NCBI GenBank assembly: GCA_037783415.1
Contig: JAZGTN010000071.1
Span: forward strand, 4,037,501 to 4,101,500
Length of the DNA stretch: 64,000 nucleotides
Direction: 5' to 3'
Origin: Leptasterias polaris
Lineage: Eukaryota; Echinodermata; Asteroidea; Forcipulatida; Asteriidae
The first letter of the stretch is position 1; every line of letters begins with the position of its first letter. The notes below the pieces were generated by a model. It worked only from the letters and a program-made list of their open reading frames with translations, had not been told where the DNA came from and ran no database searches. Shown one piece after another: positions 18,820 to 29,939 of this stretch. The position numbers were made by a program, and so were the translations under genes.

Positions 18820-19012
18820 GGGCCCAATTTCATAAAACTGTTAAGCAAAAAATACTGCTTAGGAAATGTCTATGTTAATCAAAAAATGAGTGGGGCACCA
18901 GTCAAAACAGTGTTAACTTTATGGAATTTTGGCTGGTAACCAGTTTCTGCTAAGCAATAAGTTTCTGTGCTTAGCAAATTTCTGTGCTTACATGCTTTAT
19001 GAAATTGGGCCC
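18820..19012 (+). repeat. MITE-E copy 1 (GGGCCCAATTTCATAAA ends)
   Basis: The inverted ends GGGCCCAATTTCATAAA and TTTATGAAATTGGGCCC are nearly exact. The interior is rich in TGCTTAGCA-like words and GGCTGGTAACCAG. This is the best preserved of at least seven copies in the window. Confidence 0.75.
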
Positions 19013-20459
19013 AGACCCTTTCATGTAGTTCTTAAAATGGCTTCTTTCGTCAGGCATGTCATTTGATACTTGGTAAAAAGTAGGAACATTGGTACAAATT
19101 AAAATACATACAAAAATCGATTTTTCAGGCTATAATCTCAAAATTTCTGATTTTTCCATGGCTTTAAAAATCTGAAATCTGACTAAAGTAGGAAGAACAT
19201 CATGCCTGTTTCGCATAACACTAATCTTGAACGTACGCAGTATTTTTTCAAAGTAATTTAATCATAAAATTATCTGCGCTTGTGTCCTTGAATAAGCACT
19301 AACTTAATTGTTTCCCTTCATCTCGGTGTACAAAGTGGGAAGTCTGGTGTTAACAAATTAATCGGGTTAACATAACGGGTTTTGAACTCGAGCGCCTGGC
19401 CAGGCTTTGAGGTTGACAAATCTCAGAGAATGTTTTTGGGGAGGATTTAGAATACAAAGCGACAATTAGGACAACACGTATCCTGGAACTTGAACGTGAA
19501 GTGTATATTTATGAAACGCGCAGAATTCAATTACAATGTTCTAAAAATGGATCAGATTGAAGTGAATAAGCAGAAGTTTCTGTAATGGTTCAAGGTGAAC
19601 GTTGAAAGGTAAAAACATTAAAATATAAAAAGCTGTACAATTTATTTGAAAAAGAAATGTAATTATTGATTTACTGTGGGGGCTGTTTTGACTAGAGCAG
19701 AGAGTTAAAGGGGTTCAGGCTGATGAATTTCCATGACATTGATTTTGACTCGTGACATTCAAGACTATAGAGGGCATGCCCCAGAAAAGACAAACATCCT
19801 GATCTTCGAATTTGTCTAACGCCAGCGAGGTTTTGCTATTGTACCAATTTATCAAATTGTAATGCTGACCACCTTCTTTGTGTCAGAGGGGGAAAAGGCA
19901 CTGAATGTGGCGCAAGTTCAATTTGACAAATTAAAACAACCTTCAGCCCCTTTTAGTCACTGCTACCTGCGGGAATTTCTATTCAGTACGAAAATAAAGT
20001 GGGCTTCCACATTACCCATCCACAGGAAAATCTGTTTTCTATTTTCGTTGAGTGTTATGCAAATTTGGTTACCGCAGCAGTAGTATTTTTTCTGCAATTT
20101 GGAGTTGGCTGAGTGATGACGATACAGTAATCTAGTAGCCGTGGTTGTTTGTTTATTGCCTTTCAGATCTGAATTTTGAGTGGAACAGTGTTGTATAAAT
20201 ACAAGTTGATACAAAATAGCAAATGTCCCTAAATATATATATATATATATATTATATGGTTTGGCATTTCGAGTTGACCCTCCTTTAATGGTTTGAGCAG
20301 ACTGTTTTTCCTTAAACCCACTACAGTCACAGACTTGTCATGAGAATGATTTCAATCATGGAGTTTGCGCGCCATCACACAACGAATTCACATTTCCCTT
20401 TTCTTTCTCTTTCCAATTGATCTTTGTAAGGATCAAGGCCAAATTTAATGGAGCTACCA
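19013..20459. other. Intergenic, no gene seen
   Basis: The only structure is a (TA)n microsatellite at about 20235-20252. Confidence 0.5.
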
Positions 20460-20633
20460 AGCACAAAAAGTAACTAAGCACAAGAAAGTTTGCTTACCAG
20501 AGGATACAATTACCAGCCAAAACACCACGTCAAATGTACCATTTAGTACTGGTATACTGCACACTTTTTGCTTAGCAGAAAATTGTTCTGCAATTATTGT
20601 TTGCTTATATTAATAGCTCTATATAGGGCCCAA
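20460..20633 (-). repeat. MITE-E copy (diverged)
   Basis: AAGCACAAGAAAGTTTGCTTACCAG, shortened here, plus CCAGCCAAAACACCA and an end near ATAGGGCCCAAG match the family in one orientation. Confidence 0.5.
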
Positions 20634-21750
20634 GTGTCACAACCTTTGTCTTGTTTCTATTGTGCCTAGTCTCGTTCCTAATCCTAGTGTGCCTATTCTT
20701 GTCCCTTTAGTTTATGGTAAATACCGATTCCTAACGGGATCAGACAACACTTGCTCTCCAAGCCTCGGTTTAGTTTCACTGATTAAGAAAGGAAGAAAAA
20801 AACAAGATGGCCGAATCACGATAGCGATTTCATTCACTACTTCAATTAAGCCTGAGATGGAATGGCGATCTAGTTTCTCGAGTTCACGGAGGATTTTCTC
20901 TACGATGATTTCACGGTCACTTAGGTAAGAAGAGCACTTGTTGGCTGAAACAGAGACTATTAAAGTGTGGGACTCTTGCGAATCGTTGTTGACGCAGTGG
21001 ACGTGATTTCAATACTGCTATAGTCCCCTACGCTTAAATAGGCTCCATTATGCCCGAAAGATAAAGAGTGGACCTCCACAATCAATTAATTTTAAGCAGA
21101 TTGCGCGGAGGCCCCTGTACTTATCAATCGAATAAGGGAATTGTATGCAGCAATTATACTCTGGTGAGTAGGCAAGAAGTGCTGCAAGGATGAGACTTGG
21201 TCGCCACAATTCTTTCAGGTTAATTAACCGACAACTGTCCAGGCAACGAAGAACCGAAAATAGCGTTTCAAAATAAGCGACTGTGGCTACGGTTGGATTA
21301 CCACTTTCGCACGCGTTGAGGCATATAGCAACAGCCTTAGCAACAGCCGTAGCCTTAGCCACCAATTCTGACACGGCCTATTGACATCCAAAACAAGTGC
21401 TCTTTACCGAACAACACTAGACGACCTGTTGGGAACAAATTCACAGGCTCTTTTTAGTTCTACACACACATCTCCAGCAAGGAGACATAAGATTAGCCAA
21501 TATCTACATCTCCTCAAGTCAAACCTCCAGCTAGAGCCCAAACAAGAGCATTCTTCGTAACCAATGAACCCCTTCTCACTGAGAAAAGGGTCCAAAATGT
21601 TCCGTTTCAGACGCCGGGGAATACTTTGGACGGAACTACATGGTTGATGCTAAAGCTTTAAGGCTGGGACTTCGCCATAGGCTTCTGGATGAAATACAAA
21701 ATTAACTTTCATACATTCACAAACAACAAACCACACTTTATTTCACTGTC

Positions 21751-22300
21751 TTGAAGTAAACAACCAATTGGTGCTAATAAATATGTTTGCATGTTAATGT
21801 GACCATTAACATGTCCAATGTCATGGATGGATTATTATTGACTATACTTCCCTGGTTAGGGATTCGATATCATCAAATTGGAGAACTATCCAACCAGGGT
21901 TCGATTTCACAAAGCACTAAGATTCATCGTAAAGATGAGCTGTTATCAATGCCACAGTGATTTGTATTATGACATCACACTTTGCTTGGCAATTAAGATT
22001 AATTTGCAGTTAAGATCAAATATCTCTTTGAGAAATCGGCCCCAAGTCTTATAAAGCACTCTATCTCCTCGGAGATGTAACTAAATAACCCCGAGGCTTG
22101 GAGTAAACAACAAATTAGTGCCAATAAATCTTGTTGCATATTAATGTGACCATTAACATGTCCAAATTCATATGGGTGGATTATTATTTCTAATATTTCC
22201 CTAGCTAGGGATTCGATATCATCAAAGTGGAGAATTATCCAACCAAGTCTTGTAAAGCACTCTACCTCCTCGGAGATGGAACTAAATCATTCAGAGGCTA
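21751..22300. repeat. Two-copy tandem duplication, about 200-bp unit, first copy interrupted
   Basis: Copy 1 (21751-22100) and copy 2 (22101-22300) share GACCATTAACATGTCCAA, GGATTCGATATCATCAAA, TCTTATAAAGCACTC and CTCCTCGGAGATG in order. Copy 1 carries an extra 146 bp or so (21897-22042) that copy 2 lacks. Confidence 0.75.
21897..22042. repeat. MITE inserted into copy 1 of the duplication
   Basis: It begins GGGTTCGATTTCACAAAGC and ends TTTGAGAAATCGGCC. Its limits follow from comparison with the uninterrupted copy 2. Only 2-3 bp (CA or CCA) appear duplicated at the site. It resembles the ends of the inverted-repeat element at 45174-46256 (CACAAAGCxxTAAGATTCATC). Confidence 0.65.
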
Positions 22301-22540
22301 ATGATACGCTGATGAGTCGACGTGTCTTCTTTCAGTGTGGATCGAAATTTAATTTGCATTAAAGTGCTCTGTGAATCTATTTTGGAAGCATTTGTTCCCA
22401 ACAGTCTTCGTCGCCGTGCCTGCCTTTATGTTCACTGGATAGGGTTGGAAAGTTTGCAACAATGTACTGCTTTACTGATGTGACTCAAACCAACCATTGG
22501 GTAGAAATTATCAAAGAAATATCTTACTCTGAGGGATTCA

Positions 22541-22719
22541 AATAGACCTTATGCATATGACGTCACTTGAGTAGGGCGCCCTCGCCTAGAGGTCAAAAGG
22601 AAGATGTTCATTGGCCAGTCCTGTGCGCCGCGCGCGTACAAATCAGCGCGTTTCCATTGTTTCATCATCAGTGTACCTCTAAGATGGCGGCTGGATGACG
22701 TCAATGCATAAGGTCCATT
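22541..22719 (+). repeat. MITE-A copy 2
   Basis: This has the same ends and interior as 13063-13239, in the same orientation, with a few substitutions and one extra CG in the GCGCGCGTAC region. Confidence 0.8.
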
Positions 22720-24340
22720 AAAAGATTAAACTGGAAGTCAAGCGAGTCTAGTTTCTCACCCGACATTCATCTCGCAATTGTAGCCAGTACAGACAAACTA
22801 GTCTGATTTTGCGTTAGTTGGGAAGACATCTCGGGTTTTTAAATTATTGGTTTTCATTTAACTATATTTTTACTTTTTAAATTGGTCAAGGCTTAAGGAA
22901 CTTCCGTAAATGTCATATTTACATTAGGACCATTTAAAAATAACACCCTCCGGCTGTAGCAGTATAACCTTCAATGAATTCATAGCCACTGGTAATCACA
23001 AACTCTCCTAATTTGATTAAGAAGTTCCCAAGATTCGGAAGATGCTTAGTTTTTTAACGCGTTGCCCACAGTCGTGAAATGTAAATGTAAAGACAGCAGT
23101 ACGTGATAGCTGACTATACCTAATTTCGGACAGCTTTTTTCATTTCCGTCCAAAACAGTTCCCTTTAAGAACCTCCGGGGATGTTTGCAATTTCATTAGT
23201 AACCAAACTTGATCCATCTTGGGTATCAGGTGCCAAGTGGTGGCACCACGGAAACTATTCTTTAATTAGTTACACAAGTCAAGGAGCCGACCTACAAGTC
23301 ATTTGGGAAAGTTAAGTTCAACATCTACAACACGTATAATTTATTACTATTTGATTACTGCTAAAGTAAAGTTCGTGAAAGCACCGCATTAAATTTTTTG
23401 TAATTATTATTACACCCGTTAATTTGATATTGCTCCACGTGTATTTACCTCGATTGACTGAAGTTGAGATATTGCTGTAAGATGAGCTTCAAGTGAAGGT
23501 TGTCAGGAGTTCATCAGAACTTAAAGGGAATGCAGATTTTGTCAAATGATCGTGTAGTGAAACGAAACTTGATCAAAACAAAAAGCGTTAGTAAAATTCT
23601 GTTTGAATCAAAGCTCTGGGTCTAGACAAGTCTGTGCTTAATTAGTTTGGACGATCAAACCGAGAGCTTCCGGTTGTTGTTTTGTCTTTTTTAACCTTCA
23701 ACTCTGATTGTACGATCTTAACCACAAAAGCCGCAAAGGATTGGTGGGGATTTTATTTTCACGCAGATATCGACTGCTTGATGTAGGCTTCACGATACTC
23801 AACGGAAATATCGACTGCTTGATATGTAGACTACATACTTGCAGCTGTGCCATCTTGAATGCAATTCTATTGGATAGTATTACGACCTGGTTATGGAGTG
23901 GAGTAGTATCACACTTTAGGCATGATAATTTTATACGTTATGGTATGTACCATAGATTGAGTTGCTTCTTTTTCCAATCTATTCGAATATACGACCGTTT
24001 CCTGAACTCTATTCAACACACCTTATGGTGGCCCTTCACTTGATCTCCATACAAATCAAATCATACAGTACACTACAACTGTTTCTGTACTTCTCTCATT
24101 TAACCGCTAGTAGTCTTTAAGATAGGACTATAATAATGTGACCACTGTTTTTCACAGTAACAACAAGATTAAAAACATACACGAAACATCAATTTTTTTA
24201 CAATCGCTCGTCAATTCGGTTCTTCTTCTAATCTCCTTTGTTTTAACTAATTAGTTCGTATCCGAATTGGCGGCTAGAGCGTAATTCAACGCGTAATTCA
24301 ACGCGTAATTCAACGCCGTAGCCATAGCTGTAGCCACCAA
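22720..24340. other. Intergenic, no gene seen
   Basis: No supported exon. At 24282-24317 a 13-bp word (CGTAATTCAACG-like) is repeated three times in tandem. Confidence 0.5.
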
Positions 24341-24502
24341 TAGACCGATCCATTAAGCCCCGCCTCCTTACGAGTTGACCAATCACAGCCGCGAAACCCG
24401 ATCACCATTAGTGCAAAGATCACCAAACGGCTCAAATGGTGATCAGATTTCGCGGTTGTGATTGGTCAATGAGAAATGGGCGTGGCTTAATGGATCGGTG
24501 TA
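24341..24502. repeat. Palindromic MITE (GACCGATCCATTAAGCC ends)
   Basis: The ends GACCGATCCATTAAGCC and GGCTTAATGGATCGGT are inverted, and inner parts also pair (TTGACCAATCACAGCCGCG against CGCGGTTGTGATTGGTCAA). Flanking TA dinucleotides suggest a mariner-type target. Confidence 0.7.
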
Positions 24503-24878
24503 TTGAAACACGACCTCACCTCAATCTTCAGGCCATTATAAGAAAAAGCCGGCGACTTTATACCAGACGCTTGGGTGCCAAACCCTGACTAATTTAGCAC
24601 GAAAGGTCATGGGATCAGACAGGGTTTTTCATCACCGTTACTGACGACTTTATCCCCAAAACAGGTCCAGAAATCAGTGTCTTTATCAAAATTCAAACAA
24701 AATCTGCAATTGTTCTAAAATAATATACAATTTTCTTTAAAATCTACTTTTATCTGAAGAATAAATAGATGTCACTACAGTGACGATCATTGTCATGTTT
24801 TCTTTACACCTTGTGCTTGCCTTGTAACGTCTGTTGTGGCTTTGATGTGTGATGTCACCATGACGTCATATCTGTTTC
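24503..24878. other. 3' flank of GPCR 1
   Basis: No other feature. I see no clear AATAAA for the minus strand close to the stop codon. Confidence 0.4.
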
Positions 24879-26105
24879 CTAGTCAACCACTTCAGTGTGG
24901 AAAGATTTACTGTCTGCTAATCCAGATCGCGGTCCATGCGTTCCAATCAAGGTACCCGTTGTGTTTTTGCTGACAGTATTGACACCAGCTTTAGGGTCGC
25001 TACCACCAGCCGTATCATCATTGCCATTGTCGGTTCCTATATCATCTGACACCCTATTGGTCTTACGAATGAAAAGCTGTATCATGGAATCCCTGAAGTT
25101 CTTATTTTTGAACGTGTAGATTATGGGATTGGCGCAGCTGTTGGTGAAGGCGAGGATAATGAACGCCTGGTGGGTGTCGCTGAAGAAATGAGTCTTAATT
25201 GATAGGATGTCAAGGTTCATAAGAAGAAGTGATATCTGGTTAGGTGTCCAACTAACAATGAAAGTGATGATAACAATAAGAACAACGTGAATGATTTTAC
25301 GGCGCGTCTTGAGCACTGACTGGGCCGGGCCTCTCTCTTGCGCGTTTAGACCCGAGCCATGCTGCTGTAAATTGCGCGCTTGGGATCTCAAAGCTCGGAT
25401 CGTCTCTGTGTTAGTTATCACCATAACAAAGATTGGTATAAAATACTCGATAAGAGCAACACCGACGCTGAGCAATATGTTAAAACCTTTGGGAAATTCG
25501 ATATAGATGCAAATGTTAGCTTCGATGATGGTGTTGTAGAAGTTAAAGGACTTGACGATTAGAGCAAACAGCCAGATCACCCATACAAACCGCCGAGGGC
25601 GTGACTCGCGAAATATCGCCCTGTATCGAATGGGGTGTACGACAGCCATGTAACGCTCAACCGACAGCAGAGTCAAGGTGTACACCGAAGCTTCTATAGA
25701 TATCCACTGTATGGCTTTAGTGTGTATAACCCGACAGTAAATCTCACCCCATGCGTTGTAGGGTACATACTTTGCAGTTGGTAATGGAATGAAAAAGACT
25801 GAACTGATTAAATCGGCAAATGCCAAGGCTAGGATGAGGACATTTGTGGTGTTTTTTCGTTTCCTTTTACTGGTGTAAACAGCTATGACAAGAGAGTTAC
25901 CAATGATTCCAACTATTGCGACAATGACTTTGCAAGTGTCTTGCCATTTCCAGCCGTTTGATGTTGCAGGAGTTGTTGACACTTCATTTGTATCGGTTCT
26001 GACGACAGTGGTCATGTTGACTAATGTAGTCATGTCGATTAATGTGGTCATGTCGACTGTTGTATTCATGTTGCTTGTTGTGGTCATGTTGCTTGTTGTG
26101 TTCAT
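24879..26105 (-). CDS. Rhodopsin-class GPCR, intronless (GPCR 1)
   Basis: Starting from the first in-frame ATG (26103-26105) this gives 408 residues; the frame is open 39 codons further up but without an ATG. The N-terminus is Met/Thr-rich with N-glycosylation sequons (NTT, NMT). Seven membrane segments follow. Hallmarks are GN in TM1 (69-70), LAFAD in TM2 (94-98), Cys124 and Cys199 for the extracellular disulfide, ERY in place of DRY at the end of TM3 (150-152), SWTPNQ in TM6 (285-290) and NPIIY in TM7 (326-330). The tail is Ser/Thr/Gly-rich. The layout is that of class A peptide-type receptors; the ligand cannot be named. An upstream exon supplying another N-terminus is possible. The closest relative in the window is at 50260-51282. 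Confidence 0.88.
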   Translation of the reverse strand: MNTTSNMTTTSNMNTTVDMTTLIDMTTLVNMTTVVRTDTNEVSTTPATSNGWKWQDTCKVIVAIVGIIGNSLVIAVYTSKRKRKNTTNVLILALAFADLISSVFFIPLPTAKYVPYNAWGEIYCRVIHTKAIQWISIEASVYTLTLLSVERYMAVVHPIRYRAIFRESRPRRFVWVIWLFALIVKSFNFYNTIIEANICIYIEFPKGFNILLSVGVALIEYFIPIFVMVITNTETIRALRSQARNLQQHGSGLNAQERGPAQSVLKTRRKIIHVVLIVIITFIVSWTPNQISLLLMNLDILSIKTHFFSDTHQAFIILAFTNSCANPIIYTFKNKNFRDSMIQLFIRKTNRVSDDIGTDNGNDDTAGGSDPKAGVNTVSKNTTGTLIGTHGPRSGLADSKSFHTEVVD

Positions 26106-26110
26106 GTTGC
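25960..26110 (-). repeat. Degenerate 18-24-bp coding repeat in the GPCR 1 N-terminus
   Basis: On the minus strand the words AGCAACATGAACACAACA, GACATGACCACATTA and AACATGACCAC recur. They encode repeated NMT/NMN/DMTT units, so the glycosylated N-terminus grew by small tandem duplications. Confidence 0.65.
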
Positions 26111-26457
26111 TTGTATACGGTGTTTGTGATCGGAATGAACTTCCGGTTGGTGCGACTTTCAAAACGAAGCGAAGGCTAAAACCCAACACAATCACTGCAT
26201 TGGTGAAGTCTTCATGAGACAAAATCCACTGAAGACGAGTTTAAAATTCTGCAAAAGAAATAGCAATGAAGTTTTAATTAGTCACAAAATGTATCCAAAC
26301 TTCAGACTATTGTATTGTTTCTAAATCGCAAAATTTCACTTGTCTTATCACTTGCTTTCAAACTTGTGTTTAAGACGCCATTTTGAAAGTTATCGACACG
26401 CAGTTATGTCGTTTGAATCGATACAAACACATGCTTCGGGCACATACATCCCAAAGC

Positions 26458-26632
26458 ATGCAAGCACACAAATTTAATAAGCACAGATCACATCACTTAG
26501 CAGGTATGCGTTACCAGCACGAATGTCATAAAGTTTAGGCTGGTGCGACTGGTACCCGCTCGTATTTGCTCAACAAATAACTTCGGTAAGCCGTATTTTC
26601 TGCTTAATAGCTTTATGAAATTCGGACCTGAT
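26458..26632 (-). repeat. MITE-E copy (diverged)
   Basis: Near the right end CTGCTTAATAGCTTTATGAAATTCGGACC keeps the family pattern (quoted here as TTTATGAAATTCGGACC). The interior has GCGTTACCAGC and TAAAGTTTAGGCTGGT. Confidence 0.5.
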
Positions 26633-26663
26633 CAGGCAACCCGTTAAATTTCGTAAGTTTCAA

Positions 26664-26824
26664 AGATCAATTTCATAGATTTGCTTAAGCAGCAAACATT
26701 GCTTAAAATGTTTCTGCTTTGCCGGCCACCAGTCACAGATATTACAATGTGATATGGCATTTTGGCTGGTAACCTTATTCTGGTACGCATTATTATGGTG
26801 CGTTAGCTCTACGAGTTCGGGTCC
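26664..26824 (+). repeat. MITE-E copy (diverged)
   Basis: It begins GATCAATTTCATAGATTTGC, has GGCCACCAGTCACA and TTTTGGCTGGTAACC inside, and ends near GAGTTCGGGTCC. Confidence 0.5.
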
Positions 26825-27695
26825 TGTATTCCACATACAATCTTTCCCATCACCTCCGGGGATTCGTTCAAACTGACTCAAGATCCTGATCAACACACCT
26901 CGGATCTTGGTCACCGTAAAACGGAACTATGTCCCGGGATCAAAACTAAGCCAGTGACTGATGAAGAGCATCTATATGTCCGGATTCTCTGCCAAGTTTG
27001 AGACAGAATCTTTAAGATCCCGGAATCTGTGTCAATTATTCGGACCGGAGGCGAAGCGGTGAAACTTTACCCAGTCGTAATCAGACTATGCTTTGTTTTT
27101 CTTTCTTCATCTGGGCGCCACAGGTTAACCCAGTAAGTCACTATTAATAACACACAGATCGAACGAAACCGTGAGACGAGGATTATAAGAAAACATTCAA
27201 ATTACACCCTAGGGAATAAACAGTTTACTCAAATAACTCCTTATTTTCACTTTGCTGTACAGTAGACTCCCCCCCCTCCCACATTTCGAATAATTTGATA
27301 AAACCGTTAGGCTGGAGACTCGATTATACATGCCTAAAAGGTAAAAACAGTCTCAGTCTTTTAGCTCGCCTGTTGTTCCTACCTACCTTTTGACATCATT
27401 ACCCGAGGGTTGACTTATATCTTGCAATTTCCTTTACATTATCATATGAGGATCGTGACTGTCCAGGGTTGATGGTCATTTTAAATTCATTTACTGACCA
27501 GTATCAGGGAGGTATATTAAATAATAACATAAAGACCTTGTGACACAATTCTGAAAGGCAGTAATAATAGGCAGAAATAATAGTAAATATTTTAACGCGT
27601 TGAAGTTGCATGCAGTAATGCATAATGTGGAGCAAATAGGGAACATCTTTAGGGGAGTGGAATCATGTCACACTGTCATAGTACAAGCACTCTGA
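26825..27695. other. Intergenic, no gene seen
   Basis: Upstream flank of GPCR 1, with a short poly-C (27268-27280) and nothing else I can support. Confidence 0.4.
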
Positions 27696-27699
27696 AAAC

Positions 27700-27925
27700 A
27701 CCAGGAATAAACTTGACCCGTATTAGGGTCAAGTGGGGACTGACCCGTTTCTGGGTCAGTAGGACCCGGATTTTGTGTCAAAAGACCCAGAAATGGGTCA
27801 AAATGACGTATAATCCAAGTTAAAATATCTTTTTGGACCAGCATTGGTGAAGCTGTCCCGGAAGAGGGGTCATCGGGTCATCCCCTGCCCGGAGTCCCCG
27901 TCAATTCTGACCCGGAAGTTCTTAA
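27700..27925. repeat. Repeat rich in GACCCG/GGGTCA words, copy 1
   Basis: Many inverted pairs (TTGACCCGTATTAGGGTCAA, CTGACCCGTTTCTGGGTCAG) make the stretch strongly self-pairing. A related block is at 29113-29298. Confidence 0.55.
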
Positions 27926-29112
27926 TGGGTTATGAGAAAGAATTTGGGCAATCGCAGTTTTGAATTATTTAATGACTGAACATTTTAATTTTCTTCATCC
28001 GTTTCGTAACAGAGGAATTAATACGATATAAAAATTAAGAATTAACAACTACAAATTAGTTTTCTCAAGAACTCGATTTCTAAGAGTGACTTTCAGTAAA
28101 ATCGAGTAATTAACCTTGGTTAAATAATGCAAGGCTAGAGTCTTTTCAAATAACAGAAAAGACCAACAAATAAAGTCCATTAGAGCGACTCAGTTCTTCC
28201 AGACACAAAAGACAACAAAGATGGAGTAAAACAAGCCCTTATACTATAGTCTGCCCTGGCTCTGAGCGCACTGAATCGCTAACTCAGCCTACATTGTTGC
28301 CATTGGACAATGAATAATTATCATTTGCCTTGAATTAAAAAACCAAAAAATATATACATTTTCTAACCGCATTTTTCTTGTTGGGTCGGAATTATTAAAC
28401 TCTTAATTCAATTTAATCCGTGTATTTAGCTCAGTAAAACACAAATTACGCTAAAACATTATTAGACCAATATTTATACACATGCAGTATTGAAAATGTA
28501 TATCAAAACAGGCATAACGAACAATGCAAACAGGGGCATAGATATATTATTAATATCGAACGAACGAAGAGCACATTATGGCTTTCATTGAAAAGCCAGT
28601 TATACAACAGACTTTCAAAATCCTGTTGCCCTATACATATTTCATACTTTCTCTTTCATTCACTACCTTATAGACATCATCGGTTTATAAAACGTATGTA
28701 CTGGTCTAGCTGCAATTTACTCAACAGATTATGGCGAGCAAACTTCTAAGGTTTGACAGCTTCATGTCTACGTTATTCAGACTATTATTAAAGTGGCATT
28801 TGTATCTGACAATGAAAATAATAGTGAATATTATCAAATAAATCATTACATTGTCGCCCAATTAAGAATGTTGGCCAATTGATTACTTTCTCTTTCTAAC
28901 TTGACAGCGATTGGGCGAAGACGGAGTTATTGCAATGTGATATCAGGGCGAGTAAATAATTTACTTACAACGTACCGTGTCAGTCAAATAAGACACCATG
29001 TGTTTCATTAACTCACGGACGAACAAAACTCAATTTGTTGTGTTTGTTGCGAATCCACACCGTTCGTATATGGAGCTTTGGTTTTTGACATAATTTGCAA
29101 CAACACACTCTA
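27926..29112. other. Intergenic, no gene seen
   Basis: AT-rich sequence with no supported exon or RNA gene. Confidence 0.4.
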
Positions 29113-29298
29113 AAAAGTCCCGGTCAGAATCGACCTGGATTCCGAGTCCGAGGAACCTGACCCATTACTGGGTCAGCCTGACCCGGGAGCTGCTTTAATA
29201 TGACCCTTTTCCTGGTCAGTTTGAAACAAGTTCCGGGTCATACTAACGTAGAAATGGGTGAGGAGGCTCAACGGGACCTGGATCAGAGTCAAGTCTGA
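29113..29298. repeat. Repeat rich in GACCCG/GGGTCA words, copy 2
   Basis: CTGACCCATTACTGGGTCAG and AGTTCCGGGTCATACTAACG match the style and order of 27700-27925, with divergence. Confidence 0.5.
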
Positions 29299-29565
29299 CT
29301 TGGGAGTTGTCACCGATCAACCTCAAAGGCTGTGAGGGAAAATTATTGTGGCCTCTATTTTGTTTGTACAATGTAACTTGGCTTCAATACAACTAATGCA
29401 CACATGACATGAAGAAGATGGTGCTGAAATGACGATGATGATTGTTGTACCACGCTAATATACATTGTGAATTGTATTGGTCGACAACCAATTACAAAAA
29501 TGCATGTACATGGCTCGTGGGAGCATCAGTGATGTACCCCACGGGTTGCATTAACTTGCTCCTGC

Positions 29566-29703
29566 CCAAAGCTTTTTCATCTAAAACTTCCCTTGCAGGC
29601 CACCAGAGAATCTACACTGAAGAGAAACCGTTTGTTTGTGACATTTTTGGAAAATACTTTTCACAAAAACATCGCCTGACTGCCCATCAGCATAATCCAA
29701 CGT
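29566..29703 (+). pseudogene. Decayed C2H2 zinc-finger fragment (about two fingers)
   Basis: The frame reads [22 protein letters not shown], shown here as SLAGHQRIY and [18 protein letters not shown], which is the standard C2H2 linker-finger text (HQRIHTGEKPF.CxxCGK.F). Key residues are broken: the second His of the first finger is Tyr, the second Cys of the next is Phe, and the final His pair is shifted. No neighbouring fingers are visible. A TTGCAG before GCCACC looks like an acceptor, but I judge this a relic. Confidence 0.6.
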
Positions 29704-29789
29704 TGGTCGTTTCCACCACCTTGTACAAATTTGAAAAATAGCCCCGGGTTATGAGGTCGAGTGGCGTGTGGTGCTGTAGCGTAATAAAG

Positions 29790-29935
29790 AATGCTCTCGC
29801 GAGATCACTGCTCTCGCGCGAAGTTGCTGGCTGCTGACTCTTCACAAGTCGGTAAATGTGACCAGTCTTGGGAGCAGTAATCTCGCACAGAGCAGCCCTC
29901 TCGCGGGATATTGCGAGAAAGCCGTTCCGCTATCA
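29790..29935. repeat. Short inverted repeat carrying TCTCGCGAGA
   Basis: GCTCTCGCGAGATCACTG and CTCTCGCGCGAAG on the left pair loosely with GCAGTAATCTCGC and CTCTCGCGGGATATTGCGAG on the right. TCTCGCGAGA at 29793-29802 is a perfect palindrome. Confidence 0.5.
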
Positions 29936-29939
29936 CCGC

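Noticed and set aside
21048..21595. Two minus-strand ORFs of 63-108 codons
   Set aside because: They include a GTAGCC/TAGCCA-type repeat found elsewhere in the window, and no family is recognisable.
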